Shown one piece after another: positions 53,844-63,032 of a stretch of 64,000 nt of DNA. The notes beneath the pieces were generated by a model that did no database searches, was not told the origin of the DNA, and saw nothing but the letters and a program-made list of their open reading frames with translations. The first letter of the stretch is position 1. The number at the start of each line of letters is the position of its first letter. The position numbers and the translations under genes are program-made. This stretch comes from Caryophanales bacterium UBA4682 (GTDB lineage: Bacteria > Bacillota_I > Bacilli_A > RFN20 > CAG-288), in contig DHKY01000019.1 of the NCBI GenBank assembly GCA_002404995.1, positions 1-64,000 of the forward strand. The letters run 5' to 3'.

Positions 53844-55259
53844 ATGGAAGCACAGACCTTCGATTGTATTATCATTGGTGCCGGTCCTGCCGGTATCTTC
53901 ACCGCACTTGAGATTGCGGAAAAGAAGCCTGAGTGGCACGTTCTTATCGTCGATTCCGGAAGAAGTATCGATAAACGGACTTGCCCGGCACGCAAAACCG
54001 GTGTCTGTGCTCATTGCAACCCCTGTGCAATTCTTTCCGGATGGTCGGGAGCGGGTGCCTTCTCCGACGGAAAACTGACCATCACCGACGAGGTTGGCGG
54101 ACATAGGAAAGAATATGTTGGCCATGAAACCGCCAGGGAATACATCAACAAAGCCGATAGTATCTATGTAAAGTTCGGCGCTAGCAAGGAAGTCTACGGA
54201 AAGAATTCTCCGGAAGTCGACCGGATCAGCTATGAGGCGAGCAAGTACAACATCCGCTTGATTCCCTCTCCTGTCCGTCACCTTGGTACCGAGTATGCTA
54301 AGACCGTTCTGGAAAACAGGCAGAATTATCTTTTGAATAAAACCAACACGGTCTTTAGGGAACTGACGACTGCCGAAAACATCCTTACGGATGAAGAAGG
54401 CAATGTCAAAGGTGCCACTTTGTCGACGCAGGGCGCCAAGGAAATCAAGACAGTTTATTCCAAACATATTGTTGTCGCTCCTGGCCGTGGCGGTGCGGAA
54501 TGGCTGACGAGAGAAGCAAGCCGTATCGGTCTGACGACCACGAACAACGAGGTCGATATCGGTGTCCGTGTCGAATGTCCGAACTCGGTCATGGATCCCT
54601 TGACCAAGTCTCTCTATGAAGCAAAGCTTGTCTATTATTCCGATACCTACGAAAACAAAGTCCGTACGTTCTGCAGGAATCCGGGCGGAGTCGTTTCCGA
54701 AGAACACTATGAAGGCGGACTTGCCGTTGTGAACGGGCATAGTTATGGAGACAAGAGCAAGTGGACCAATAATACCAACTTCGCTCTTCTTGTTTCCAAC
54801 AAGTTCACGGAGCCTTTCCATGAGCCGATTCTCTATGGCCAGAATATTGCAAAGCTTGCCAATAGGCTTACCGGCGGACCAATCATGGTCCAGCGTCTAG
54901 GCGATCTTCTCTTAGGCCGTCGTACGACGAAGTCCCGTCTTGAGAAGTCTACCGTCATTCCGACCCTGAAGACCGCAGTTCCCGGTGATCTCTCCTTTGT
55001 TCTCCCCGATCGTATCCTGACTTCCATTGTCGAGTCTTTGAAGGCACTCGATCATCTTGCACCAGGATTGTATAGCAAGAACACGCTTCTTTACGGCGTC
55101 GAAGTCAAATTCTATTCTTCGAAAGTCGATGTCGACCACCGCTTCAGGACCAAGATCAAAGGCCTTTATGCGATTGGAGACGGCGCTGGCATCACCCGTG
55201 GCCTGAGGCAGGCTTCCGCAACGGGTATCTATGTTGCTGACGATAGGACGAAAGAATAA
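53844..55259 (+). CDS. COG2509-type FAD-dependent dehydrogenase
   Basis: 471 residues. The FAD fold IIIGAGPAGIFTALE (residues 9-23), a Cys cluster around CPARKTGVCAHCNPC and GWSGAGAFSDGKLT match COG2509, a family of uncharacterised FAD dehydrogenases. The end has ITRGLMQASATGIYVA, where the Met is AGG at 55206 and Arg is CGT. GGAGG lies before the ATG. The substrate is unknown. Confidence 0.85.
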   Translation: MEAQTFDCIIIGAGPAGIFTALEIAEKKPEWHVLIVDSGRSIDKRTCPARKTGVCAHCNPCAILSGWSGAGAFSDGKLTITDEVGGHRKEYVGHETAREYINKADSIYVKFGASKEVYGKNSPEVDRISYEASKYNIRLIPSPVRHLGTEYAKTVLENRQNYLLNKTNTVFRELTTAENILTDEEGNVKGATLSTQGAKEIKTVYSKHIVVAPGRGGAEWLTREASRIGLTTTNNEVDIGVRVECPNSVMDPLTKSLYEAKLVYYSDTYENKVRTFCRNPGGVVSEEHYEGGLAVVNGHSYGDKSKWTNNTNFALLVSNKFTEPFHEPILYGQNIAKLANRLTGGPIMVQRLGDLLLGRRTTKSRLEKSTVIPTLKTAVPGDLSFVLPDRILTSIVESLKALDHLAPGLYSKNTLLYGVEVKFYSSKVDVDHRFRTKIKGLYAIGDGAGITRGLRQASATGIYVADDRTKE

Positions 55260-55275
55260 GGAACAGATTCCAATC

Positions 55276-55299
55276 GGCTGCCTTTATGGCAGCCTTTTT
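55276..55299 (+). terminator. Terminator of the COG2509 gene
   Basis: GGCTGCC-tttat-GGCAGCC followed by five T. Confidence 0.85.
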
Positions 55300-55316
55300 C
55301 TTTGGCTGGAAAGAAA

Positions 55317-55358
55317 TTAGCATTCTACACTTGAAAGTGCTAATTATTAAACTATAAT
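55317..55358 (+). promoter_or_regulatory. htpG promoter with CIRCE element
   Basis: TTAGCATTC (55317-55325), nine bases, AAGTGCTAA (55335-55343): the CIRCE operator of HrcA with two changes. It overlaps the -35 TTGAAA (55331-55336); the -10 is TATAAT (55353-55358), spacer 16. Confidence 0.8.
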
Positions 55359-55390
55359 GGATAGCAGATGATAGAAAAGAGGCTAAAAAT

Positions 55391-57322
55391 ATGAAAGAAA
55401 CGAAACAATTCCAGACAGAAAGCAAGCAGCTTCTGAACCTGAGGATCAACTCTATTTATTCCAATAAGGAGGTCTTCCTTCGGGAGTTGATCTCTAATGC
55501 CAGCGATGCCATCGACAAATACAAGTATTTCTCTTTGACGGACACCAAGGAATATCCGATCAAAGACAAATATCTGATCCGGATTACCCCGAATAAGGAT
55601 GGACGGACTATCACGGTTTCGGATAATGGCATAGGCATGGATAAGGAAGGATTGGAAGAGAATCTTGGAACGATTGCCCGTTCCGGCTCCAAGGAATTCC
55701 TTCTAAAGCATAAGGACGAGAAGGAAAAGGGTGACAGGAATATTATCGGACAATTCGGCGTGGGCTTCTATTCCGCCTTTATGGTTGCCAAGAAAATCGA
55801 AGTCACGACAAAGAAGAGGAACGGAAAGACCTATCGTTTCACCAGTGACGGAGTGGATTCCTATTCCATTGAGGATATCAGTTCCTTTGACAAGGATTCC
55901 GGAACGGACGTCAAGATTTACCTGAAGGACGATTCCGACGAAGAGAACTATACGAAGTATCTTGGCGATTACGAAATCGAGGAACTTGTGAAGAAGTATT
56001 CGGATTATGTCCGTTATCCGATTAGGATGGAGGAGAGCCATGTCTCTCATGAATACGATAAGGAAGGAAAGGTCATTCCGGAGAAAGACAAGACCACAAT
56101 CGAAGACAAGACCTTAAATAGCAGGGTTCCGCTTTGGAAAAAGGCTAAGAGCCAGGTCAGCGAAAAGGAACTGAACGAATTCTATAAGACCACGTATCAT
56201 GACTACGAGGATCCTCTCTGCTCTCTCTTTGTCAAACTCGAAGGCAGGGTTTCTTTCAATGCGCTGGTCTTTATTCCAAGCCATGTTCCGTATGATCTCT
56301 ATTCCGACAAGTACGAAAAGGGACTTTCCCTGTATACAAAAGGCATCTTCATCAAGGATAAATGCAAGGAACTTGTGCCCGATTATCTGAAGTTCATCAA
56401 AGGACTTGTGGATTGCGATGATTTTCCGCTCAATATCTCCCGTGAGAGGCTCCAGACTTCTCCCTTAAGGAAGAAAATCAGTGATGCCATCGAAAAGAAG
56501 GTTGTCGAGAAGCTGAAGGACAGGCAGAAAAACGAAAAAGACAAGTACCTGAAATTCCATAAGCTTTTCGGAAACTATATCAAAGGCGGCATCTATTCTT
56601 CTTATGGCGCAAAGAAGGATACTCTTCAGGACCTTCTTAGGTATACTACCTATAAGCACGAGGAGCCGATTTCCTTATCGGAATACGTAAAGGAAAGGAA
56701 ACCGGAACAGAAGGAAATCTATTTTGCCTCCGGAAAGACAAAGGAATCCATCAAACTGCTTCCACAGAGGGAAGCCTATGTCAAAAAGGATGAGGATGTT
56801 CTCTTCCTTAGGGATGACATCGATGAATTCACTTTCAGGGTGAGGCAAGACTACGATAAGAAGCAGTTCAAGAACATCGAATCGGCATCTGCCGATGAGT
56901 TATCCAAAGAAGAAAAGGATAAGCTCGAGCAGGCCAAAACGGAGAACAAACGCTTTTTGGACAATCTGACTGAGTCCCTGAAAGGTAAAGTCGATGAAGT
57001 CTCTTTCTCCTCCAAGTTAGTTTCTGCCCCGGTCTGCTTATCCACCAAGGAGGGCTTAAGCAGGAACAGGGAAAGAGTCTTAGACGGACAGGCTAAGCGC
57101 GAAGGGGAGGAAGAAAATGCACCGAAGAGCGTGAAAGTCCTGGAAATCAATCCGGATTCCGAACTCTTCAAAGCCAGGAGCAAGCTCGACGATGATAAAG
57201 TCAAGGAATATGGCAGTGTCCTCTATGATGAGGCAAGACTGATTTCCGGATTCGATATCGAAGACAAGGAAGATTTTCTGAAGAAACTGAATTCTCTCAG
57301 GGTCCAGGCTTTGTCCAAATAA
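55391..57322 (+). CDS. htpG: Molecular chaperone HtpG (Hsp90)
   Basis: 643 residues, full length. The ATP-binding domain has LRELISNASDAIDK, DNGIGMDKEGL and GQFGVGFYSAFMVA; middle and C-terminal domains follow. Residue 18 (NLMINSIYS) and residue 353 (SREMLQ) are AGG at Met columns, and residue 31 (FLRELIS) is CGG as Arg. It helps fold client proteins with ATP. A CIRCE site suggests control by HrcA rather than the class III control known in Bacillus subtilis. Confidence 0.96.
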   Translation: MKETKQFQTESKQLLNLRINSIYSNKEVFLRELISNASDAIDKYKYFSLTDTKEYPIKDKYLIRITPNKDGRTITVSDNGIGMDKEGLEENLGTIARSGSKEFLLKHKDEKEKGDRNIIGQFGVGFYSAFMVAKKIEVTTKKRNGKTYRFTSDGVDSYSIEDISSFDKDSGTDVKIYLKDDSDEENYTKYLGDYEIEELVKKYSDYVRYPIRMEESHVSHEYDKEGKVIPEKDKTTIEDKTLNSRVPLWKKAKSQVSEKELNEFYKTTYHDYEDPLCSLFVKLEGRVSFNALVFIPSHVPYDLYSDKYEKGLSLYTKGIFIKDKCKELVPDYLKFIKGLVDCDDFPLNISRERLQTSPLRKKISDAIEKKVVEKLKDRQKNEKDKYLKFHKLFGNYIKGGIYSSYGAKKDTLQDLLRYTTYKHEEPISLSEYVKERKPEQKEIYFASGKTKESIKLLPQREAYVKKDEDVLFLRDDIDEFTFRVRQDYDKKQFKNIESASADELSKEEKDKLEQAKTENKRFLDNLTESLKGKVDEVSFSSKLVSAPVCLSTKEGLSRNRERVLDGQAKREGEEENAPKSVKVLEINPDSELFKARSKLDDDKVKEYGSVLYDEARLISGFDIEDKEDFLKKLNSLRVQALSK

Positions 57323-57335
57323 AATCCAAACAAAG

Positions 57336-57364
57336 AAAAGGGAGACAAAAAGTCTCCCTTTTTT
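57336..57364 (+). terminator. Terminator of htpG
   Basis: AAAAGGGAGAC-aaaaa-GTCTCCCTTTT followed by T. Confidence 0.85.
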
Positions 57365-57447
57365 AGTGGAACAGAATCAATTCAGCGGCAAACTTCTTAG
57401 GGGAAAATCGAAAACATTATATAGGAAGAGAGTAAGTTTCAAAAAAT

Positions 57448-57461
57448 GTAAAGCGCTTACC
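57448..57461. promoter_or_regulatory. cre-like operator
   Basis: GTAAAGCGCTTACC, a near-palindrome centred on CG, about 65 bp upstream of the nucleoside importer promoter. Confidence 0.6.
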
Positions 57462-57521
57462 TTTGAAAAATAGTTCATTTCAATCATCTTTTAGAAAAAA
57501 TCTCTTGGTTCCCTTGCTCTA

Positions 57522-57530
57522 TGATACAAT
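57522..57530 (+). promoter_or_regulatory. Extended -10 of the nucleoside importer operon
   Basis: TGATACAAT is an extended -10. The transcript then starts a few bases before the structured leader. Confidence 0.55.
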
Positions 57531-57547
57531 AGCAAAAGAAGAAAACT

Positions 57548-57610
57548 GGATACACGAGGCAAATGTATGGCTGCCTCATCGTCTTCTGACCATCAAACAG
57601 AAGTCTATCC
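57548..57610 (+). ncRNA. Purine-riboswitch-like three-way junction
   Basis: P1 GGATA (57548-57552) with TATCC (57606-57610); P2 GAGGCA (57556-57561) with TGCCTC (57572-57577); P3 CTTCTG (57583-57588) with CAGAAG (57598-57603). The P2 loop holds GTATGG and the P3 loop CCATCAAA, like the kissing loops of purine riboswitches. The bases before the P1 3' strand read GTC-TAT, close to the guanine-type GAC-UAU. The J2/3 joint does not match the usual sequence, so this may be a variant class. The downstream genes import nucleosides. Confidence 0.5.
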
Positions 57611-57717
57611 GCTACTCATCTTTTATCTAAAAGCGGTAAGAAAGACAAGTGAAAGAGGGTCAAGGACGGGCCCTGGTTTCCTCTGAAGTTCATACTCATA
57701 TATAAAGGAGGAAAAGT

Positions 57718-58884
57718 ATGAAAAAGTCGTTCTTAATGCTCGTTGCTGGTCTTGCTTCCGTGGCACTTGTCGGTTGCACGGGAAACAACGGTTCCGGAAA
57801 GGGATCGGAAGAACAGAAAGGCAGCGAAGCCGAAATCGCTGTTGTTACGGATGTCGGTCAGTTAAGGGACGGCGGATTCAACCAGGGTACCTATGAAGGT
57901 GCCAAGGAGTATGCCAAAGCAAATGGAAAGACTTTCACTTACTATGCTCCGGAAAACGGTGCCAATGCTTCAGATGCTGATCGTATGTCTGCTAGGAATC
58001 TTGCAATCCAGAACAAGGCAAAGATCATCGTTGCCCCTGGATTCCTTCAGGCTACTGCAAGGCGTACTGTTGCCAAAGCCAACCCGTCTATTAAATTTGT
58101 CTTTGTCGATGGCTGGACTTTAACCGATTCGACCGATAAAGACGGCAACGATAACGGAACTCCTTTAGCCAATGTCACGGCTATTTCCTACAAAGAACAG
58201 GAATCCGGCTATAGGGCCGGCTATGCCGTTGTCAAAGACGGATACACTAAGCTCGGCGGAACTTTCGGCGGAGCTGGTTCGAATCCGGCTTGCAACCGTT
58301 ATGGCTATGGCTTTGCCCAGGGCGCCAATGCTGCTGCAAAGGAAAGGAACAAGACCGTCGAAAGGAAAGTCTCCTATCGTTATGGTTCCAGCTTCAATGC
58401 CTCGACAGAATTAAAGACTCAGAGGACTGGATGGTATAATTCCGGAACCGAAATCATCTTCTCTTGCGGTGGTTCTATGGTTCAGTCTGTTATCGCAGCA
58501 AGCCAGGAATTCGGCGAAGATAAGAAAATCGTCGGTGTTGATGTCGATCAGCACGGCTTATCAACCAATGTCATCACTTCTGCTCAGAAAGGCTTAGCCG
58601 TTTCTGTTAAGCTTGCCCTTAGCGAATACTATGCCAACGAATGGGATTCCAAGCTCGGTGGAAAGACTCAGAATTTAGGTGCAGCCGAAGATGCTACCGG
58701 TCTTCCAACCAACGATGATGCTTGGCGTTTCAAGACCTTTACCAAGGCCGAATACAACACTCTCTTCGCTAGCATCAAGAACGGAACGGTTACTCCTCGT
58801 GCGGATGTTGCCGGAGACTGCAATGTCGAATCCTTCTGGTCTCAGGATTTCTTCTCCAATATCAACATCACTCTCGATAAGTAG
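57718..58884 (+). CDS. BMP/PnrA-like nucleoside-binding lipoprotein
   Basis: 388 residues. Signal and lipobox ALVGC (Cys20). The periplasmic-binding fold of the BMP/PnrA group, which binds purine nucleosides, has VTDVGQLMDGGFNQGTYEG (Met from AGG) and a later IVGVDVDQHGL. AAGGAGG lies before the ATG. It delivers substrate to the ABC importer encoded behind it. The purine-like leader supports a nucleoside ligand. Confidence 0.88.
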   Translation: MKKSFLMLVAGLASVALVGCTGNNGSGKGSEEQKGSEAEIAVVTDVGQLRDGGFNQGTYEGAKEYAKANGKTFTYYAPENGANASDADRMSARNLAIQNKAKIIVAPGFLQATARRTVAKANPSIKFVFVDGWTLTDSTDKDGNDNGTPLANVTAISYKEQESGYRAGYAVVKDGYTKLGGTFGGAGSNPACNRYGYGFAQGANAAAKERNKTVERKVSYRYGSSFNASTELKTQRTGWYNSGTEIIFSCGGSMVQSVIAASQEFGEDKKIVGVDVDQHGLSTNVITSAQKGLAVSVKLALSEYYANEWDSKLGGKTQNLGAAEDATGLPTNDDAWRFKTFTKAEYNTLFASIKNGTVTPRADVAGDCNVESFWSQDFFSNINITLDK

Positions 58885-58909
58885 TTTTTCTCTCTGATTT
58901 ACGTCTGCT

Positions 58910-58935
58910 AGACCCCCTGGAAACAGGGGGTCTTT
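58910..58935 (+). terminator. GC-rich hairpin inside the importer operon
   Basis: AGACCCCCTG-gaaa-CAGGGGGTCT followed by TTAT, between the binding protein and the ATPase. It probably lowers downstream expression or protects the lipoprotein mRNA. Confidence 0.65.
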
Positions 58936-58963
58936 ATCCACTTATAGAAGGGAGCTTAACTGA

Positions 58964-60544
58964 ATGGAAAACGATAACTTTGTTATCGAAATGCGCAATA
59001 TTAGCAAATCCTTTCCTGGAATCAAAGCTAACGATAACATCACACTTCAATTGAAAAAAGGCGAAATCCATGCTTTGCTCGGCGAAAACGGCGCTGGAAA
59101 ATCAACTTTGAGGAGTATTCTTTTCGGACTTTATCAGCCAGATGAGGGCGAAATCCTCAAAGACGGCAAGCCTGTCCGGATCCAGAATCCAAATGATGCG
59201 ACTAAGCTTGGCATAGGCAGGGTCCACCAGCATTTCAAACTAGTGGAGTGCTTTACGGTTCTCGACAATATCATTCTTGGTGCAGAAGACACCCATTTCG
59301 GATTTCTTACTAAAAAGAAAGCTGTCAAAAAAATACATAGCTTAAGGGAACGCTATGGACTTAAGGTCGATTTGAAGGCCAAAATCCGAGATATCTCCGT
59401 CGGAAGGCAGCAACGAACGGAAATCCTTAAGATGCTTTATCGTGACAACGATATCCTGATATTCGATGAACCGACCGCTGTCTTGACTCCTCAGGAAATC
59501 GAAGACCTAAGGCAGACAAGGCGCTTTAGGGCAAACGAAGGGAAATCCATTCTATTTATCTCCCATAAGCTGAACGAAATCAGGGAAGTCTCGGACCGCT
59601 GCACGATTCTGCGCAAAGGAAAGAGGATCAAGACTCTGAACACGAAGGATACCAACACGGAAGAACTTGCTTCCTTGATGGTCGGCCGTCATGTTTCTTT
59701 CTCCGTCGATAAAGCTCCAGCCAAACCTGGTAAAACAATTTTGAAGATTGAAAACCTGACGAGGAAAAGCCAGCGTGTTCACAATAAGGAAAGCGTCAAG
59801 AATGTTTCCTTTGAAGTGCACGAAGGCGAAATCGTTACGATTGCCGGTATTGAAGGAAACGGACAGACCGATCTTGTGAATGGTATCACCGGCTTAGGAA
59901 AAGTCCATTCCGGAAAAATCATTCTCAATGGTCAGGATATTACCAATGGTACGATCCGGAACCGAATCAAGGATGGAAGGAGCCATATTCCGGAAGACCG
60001 TCAGAAATACGGACTTGTCCTGGACTTTTCCTTGGAAGAGAACAGGGTCTTAGAGCGTTACAAGGAAAAGGAATTCTCCCGCAAAGGCTGGATTGAATTC
60101 AAAAACCGCAAGAAATATTCGGATAAGATACTCGATTCCTACGATGTTCGTTCTTCGCAGGGAGGCAAGACAGTTGCCCGTTCGAGGTCCGGCGGAAACC
60201 AGCAGAAAGCGATTGTCGGACGTGAGCTAGATAAGGAACACTCCTTGCTCGTTGCTGTACAGCCGACACGCGGTTTGGATGTCGGTGCCATCGAAAGCAT
60301 CCACAAACGAATTGTGGAAGATCGTGATAAAGGCCACGGTGTGCTTCTCGTTTCTCTCGAATTAGATGAAGTGAGGAACCTATCGGATCTGATTTTCGTC
60401 AGGTACGAAGGAGAAATCGTCGGTGCTTTCCTTCCAAAGGAGACGAGTGCAGAAGAGATGGGTCTCTATAGGGCGGGCGCAAAACATAGGAGCCAAGAAG
60501 AGATGGATAAAGTAATAGCCAAGGAGGAGAGCCAGCATGACTAG
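58964..60544 (+). CDS. Nucleoside ABC importer ATP-binding protein (NupA-like)
   Basis: 526 residues with two ATPase domains in tandem, as in sugar/nucleoside importers. First domain: GENGAGKST followed by LMSILFGLYQP, GIGMVHQHFKLV (Met at residue 86 is AGG 59219), and SVGMQQR (Met at 148 is AGG 59405, Arg is CGA). Second domain: GNQQK and QPTRGLDVGAIE. LMQTMRRF-type and IFVMYEGEIVG segments are also restored by AGG as Met. It overlaps the permease by eight bases. Confidence 0.92.
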   Translation: MENDNFVIEMRNISKSFPGIKANDNITLQLKKGEIHALLGENGAGKSTLRSILFGLYQPDEGEILKDGKPVRIQNPNDATKLGIGRVHQHFKLVECFTVLDNIILGAEDTHFGFLTKKKAVKKIHSLRERYGLKVDLKAKIRDISVGRQQRTEILKMLYRDNDILIFDEPTAVLTPQEIEDLRQTRRFRANEGKSILFISHKLNEIREVSDRCTILRKGKRIKTLNTKDTNTEELASLMVGRHVSFSVDKAPAKPGKTILKIENLTRKSQRVHNKESVKNVSFEVHEGEIVTIAGIEGNGQTDLVNGITGLGKVHSGKIILNGQDITNGTIRNRIKDGRSHIPEDRQKYGLVLDFSLEENRVLERYKEKEFSRKGWIEFKNRKKYSDKILDSYDVRSSQGGKTVARSRSGGNQQKAIVGRELDKEHSLLVAVQPTRGLDVGAIESIHKRIVEDRDKGHGVLLVSLELDEVRNLSDLIFVRYEGEIVGAFLPKETSAEEMGLYRAGAKHRSQEEMDKVIAKEESQHD

Positions 60545-61823
60545 AATAAAAAAGTTCTTCTCCAAGCATGATTTTTCTTCGGTTGTCGCTTCTCTGATAG
60601 CAATTGCAGCAGGTTTGATTCTCGGTATTATCCTTCTCGCGGCTACCTCTGCAGTTCCGGGAACGGATTTTCCAAAAGGTATCAAACTCTTGTTCCAGGG
60701 ACCCTTTACGACTGGAATCCAATCGGTCGGAAACAGGATCTTCTATTGCGTTCCTTTGATTTTCACCGGTTTAAGTGTTGCCGTTGCTTATAAAACCGGT
60801 CTGTTCAATATCGGTGCTCCGGGCCAGTTCTTGATGGGAATCAGGGTTTCCCTGCTGGTTGCCTTGAACATCAACAGCATCGGGAAACCGGTTCAGGGCG
60901 TCTTTGTCTGGATTCTTGCTTTAATTGCCGGCAGGCTTGCCGGTGCTCTCTGGGGCCTCATTCCAGGTGCTTTGAAGGCAACGTTAGGAATCAATGAAGT
61001 CATCATCTGCATTAGGACGAACTGGATTGCTGCCAACAGGTTCTCCTGGGTCTTTGAGCCAAGGACTTACCTTCATGGAACTGGAACCGGCAAATCCGGA
61101 TATTTGATTAAGACTTCTGTAACCGGAAACGGAACCCCGTCTTGGGGCTTTGGCAAACTCACGGACAATTCGAGGTTGGATTGCTCGATTGTGATTGCCG
61201 GCGTGATTGCCATTCTTTTATGGCTTTTCAGGAACAAGACTTCCCTTGGCTATTCTAGGCGTGCCTGTGGTCTGAACAAATTCTCTGCCAAGTACGCTGG
61301 AAGGAAAGAAAAGAAAAATATCAGGCTGGCTAGGGCACTTGCCGGAGGCTTAGCTGCCCTTGGAGGATGCTTCAATTATCTCAACCCCGCAAGGGAAATC
61401 AAATTCGATAGCGCCTATGCTTCTCTTCCAAGCTATGGTTTTGATGGCATTCCCGCTGCCCTATTGGCTAACTGCAACCCGATTGGGGTGCTCTTTGCTT
61501 CCCTCTTCAGGCGTTATCTATCTTCTTCCGGCACTGCTTTGGGTGCGGCTCACTATAACAAATACTATGCCGACAGGATTATTGCTGTCATCATCTACAG
61601 GTCTGGCTTCTCCCGCTTCTTCATCGAAATCTATCGCAGCTTTAAACAAAAGAAATCGAATTCTATGAGCAAAAAACTCTTCGGTATGCTTACCGAAGGA
61701 CTCCTTCTTACGACCCTGCCTGCACCAGATGGCTTAAGGCGGGTCGAAACAGGAGAAACCGTTGAGGATTCAAAGAATGAAGAAGCCATTGTTTCTGAAG
61801 AAAAAGAAGGGGAGGTGAAATAG
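60537..61823 (+). CDS. Nucleoside ABC importer permease 1 (NupB-like)
   Basis: 428 residues. About ten membrane helices, with the family stretch FNIGAPGQFLMG and a later AGGLAALGG-type segment. A charged C-terminal tail (about 370-428) is longer than usual. It works with the ATPase and the next permease. Confidence 0.85.
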   Translation: MTRIKKFFSKHDFSSVVASLIAIAAGLILGIILLAATSAVPGTDFPKGIKLLFQGPFTTGIQSVGNRIFYCVPLIFTGLSVAVAYKTGLFNIGAPGQFLMGIRVSLLVALNINSIGKPVQGVFVWILALIAGRLAGALWGLIPGALKATLGINEVIICIRTNWIAANRFSWVFEPRTYLHGTGTGKSGYLIKTSVTGNGTPSWGFGKLTDNSRLDCSIVIAGVIAILLWLFRNKTSLGYSRRACGLNKFSAKYAGRKEKKNIRLARALAGGLAALGGCFNYLNPAREIKFDSAYASLPSYGFDGIPAALLANCNPIGVLFASLFRRYLSSSGTALGAAHYNKYYADRIIAVIIYRSGFSRFFIEIYRSFKQKKSNSMSKKLFGMLTEGLLLTTLPAPDGLRRVETGETVEDSKNEEAIVSEEKEGEVK

Positions 61824-61824
61824 A

Positions 61825-62820
61825 ATGTCTGGCGCAGATTTAACGGTATTCGTTTTCCAACAGGCTCTCTTAAGGACTATTCCTCTTCTTATCGTTGCTT
61901 TAGGCGGCGTCTTTTCCGAACGGAGCGGTATTATCAATCTTGCCTTGGATGGCGAAAGGATCTTCGGAGCCTTCGCTGGTGCTGTCTTTGTAAAACTCAG
62001 GGTTGAAAAAGCCGGATGGGCCGGTACAAGTCAGGCTCTTTTCCTCCTTGGCAGGTTGATATCTGCTGTGTCCGGCGCTATCAGGTCCTTGCTTCTTTCT
62101 TTTGCCGCTATCAAAAGGAAAGCGGATCAGACCATTGTCGGAACTTCTCTGAATAGGTTGGCTCCGGCTATTGTCTCGGCTTTCGGTCTTGTTTTCTTCT
62201 CCCAGGAAAAAATTGTCTCCGGTGGCAGCTTCTCCATCCGCCGCTCGAGGTATCCCGAGGCTTTCCAGTCGAGGAGGAAAAACAGCCGTTTTCTCTCCTT
62301 CTTCTTCGACAAGATCTATATTTCGACTTATATTGTCATCCTTCTCTTCATTCTTCTTTCTATCTGGCTTTACAAGACGAAAACCGGAACCCATTTACGG
62401 GCTTGCGGCGAAAATCCGCAGGCTGCCGATTCGGTCGGTATCAACGTTTACAAGAGGCGCTACTTAGGTTCGACGATTTCCGGTGCACTAGCTGGTTTAG
62501 GCGGTTTTGTCTATATTGCCACGGTTTCGGCCACCACTGCGGATAGTACCGTCAACGGCCTTGGTTTCTTGGCCTTAGCCATCAGGATCTTCGGCAACTG
62601 GAATCCGGCATTGATTGCTCTTGGCGCATTCTTCTTCGGATTCCTGAAATCTTTAGGCGTTTTAGCTCCAAGGATTCCTTTCAGGGCTCAGTGGAAACTT
62701 CCGATGTACTTCTACAATATCGTCCCCTATGTCATTGTTATCTTAGTCCTGATTCTCTTCCATGGAAAATCCGGGTGTCCGAAAGCCGAAGGTATTCCTT
62801 ACGATAAGGGACAACGATAG
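61825..62820 (+). CDS. Nucleoside ABC importer permease 2 (NupC-like)
   Basis: 331 residues. FSERSGIINLALDGEMIFGAF (read in part) is the family hallmark, LNLALEGxMLxGA, with Met from AGG. LNMLAPAIVSAFG and LAIMIFGNWNP also gain Met in membrane helices, replacing an otherwise unlikely buried Arg. GGAGGTG lies before the ATG. The last gene of the importer operon. Confidence 0.88.
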   Translation: MSGADLTVFVFQQALLRTIPLLIVALGGVFSERSGIINLALDGERIFGAFAGAVFVKLRVEKAGWAGTSQALFLLGRLISAVSGAIRSLLLSFAAIKRKADQTIVGTSLNRLAPAIVSAFGLVFFSQEKIVSGGSFSIRRSRYPEAFQSRRKNSRFLSFFFDKIYISTYIVILLFILLSIWLYKTKTGTHLRACGENPQAADSVGINVYKRRYLGSTISGALAGLGGFVYIATVSATTADSTVNGLGFLALAIRIFGNWNPALIALGAFFFGFLKSLGVLAPRIPFRAQWKLPMYFYNIVPYVIVILVLILFHGKSGCPKAEGIPYDKGQR

Positions 62821-62842
62821 AAAATTGTTTTTTAACAAGAAA

Positions 62843-62864
62843 GGCCGGCGAAAGCCGGTCTTTT
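62843..62864 (+). terminator. Terminator of the nucleoside importer operon
   Basis: GGCCGGC-gaaa-GCCGGTC followed by four T. Confidence 0.85.
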
Positions 62865-62952
62865 CATTTTTTTAAAATGTAAAGGCTTTTGTTGATGAAT
62901 TCTATTGTAAATCTTTTTATTTTGTTAAATCAGAAGGATTTATTTAAATAAT

Positions 62953-62966
62953 TGTAAGCGATTACA
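62953..62966. promoter_or_regulatory. cre-like operator
   Basis: TGTAAGCGATTACA has perfect TGTAA/TTACA arms and is the clearest copy of the window-wide motif. It lies 30 bp upstream of the -10 of the last gene. Confidence 0.65.
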
Positions 62967-62995
62967 GAAAATTCTTTACATTTGAAATCTGCAAT

Positions 62996-63001
62996 TATAA
63001 A
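62996..63001 (+). promoter_or_regulatory. -10 box of the iron-type binding lipoprotein
   Basis: TATAAA with a candidate -35 TTTACA at 62975-62980 (spacer 15). Confidence 0.45.
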
Positions 63002-63032
63002 ATAGGGTATCTCAAAAAGGAGAGATAACAAA

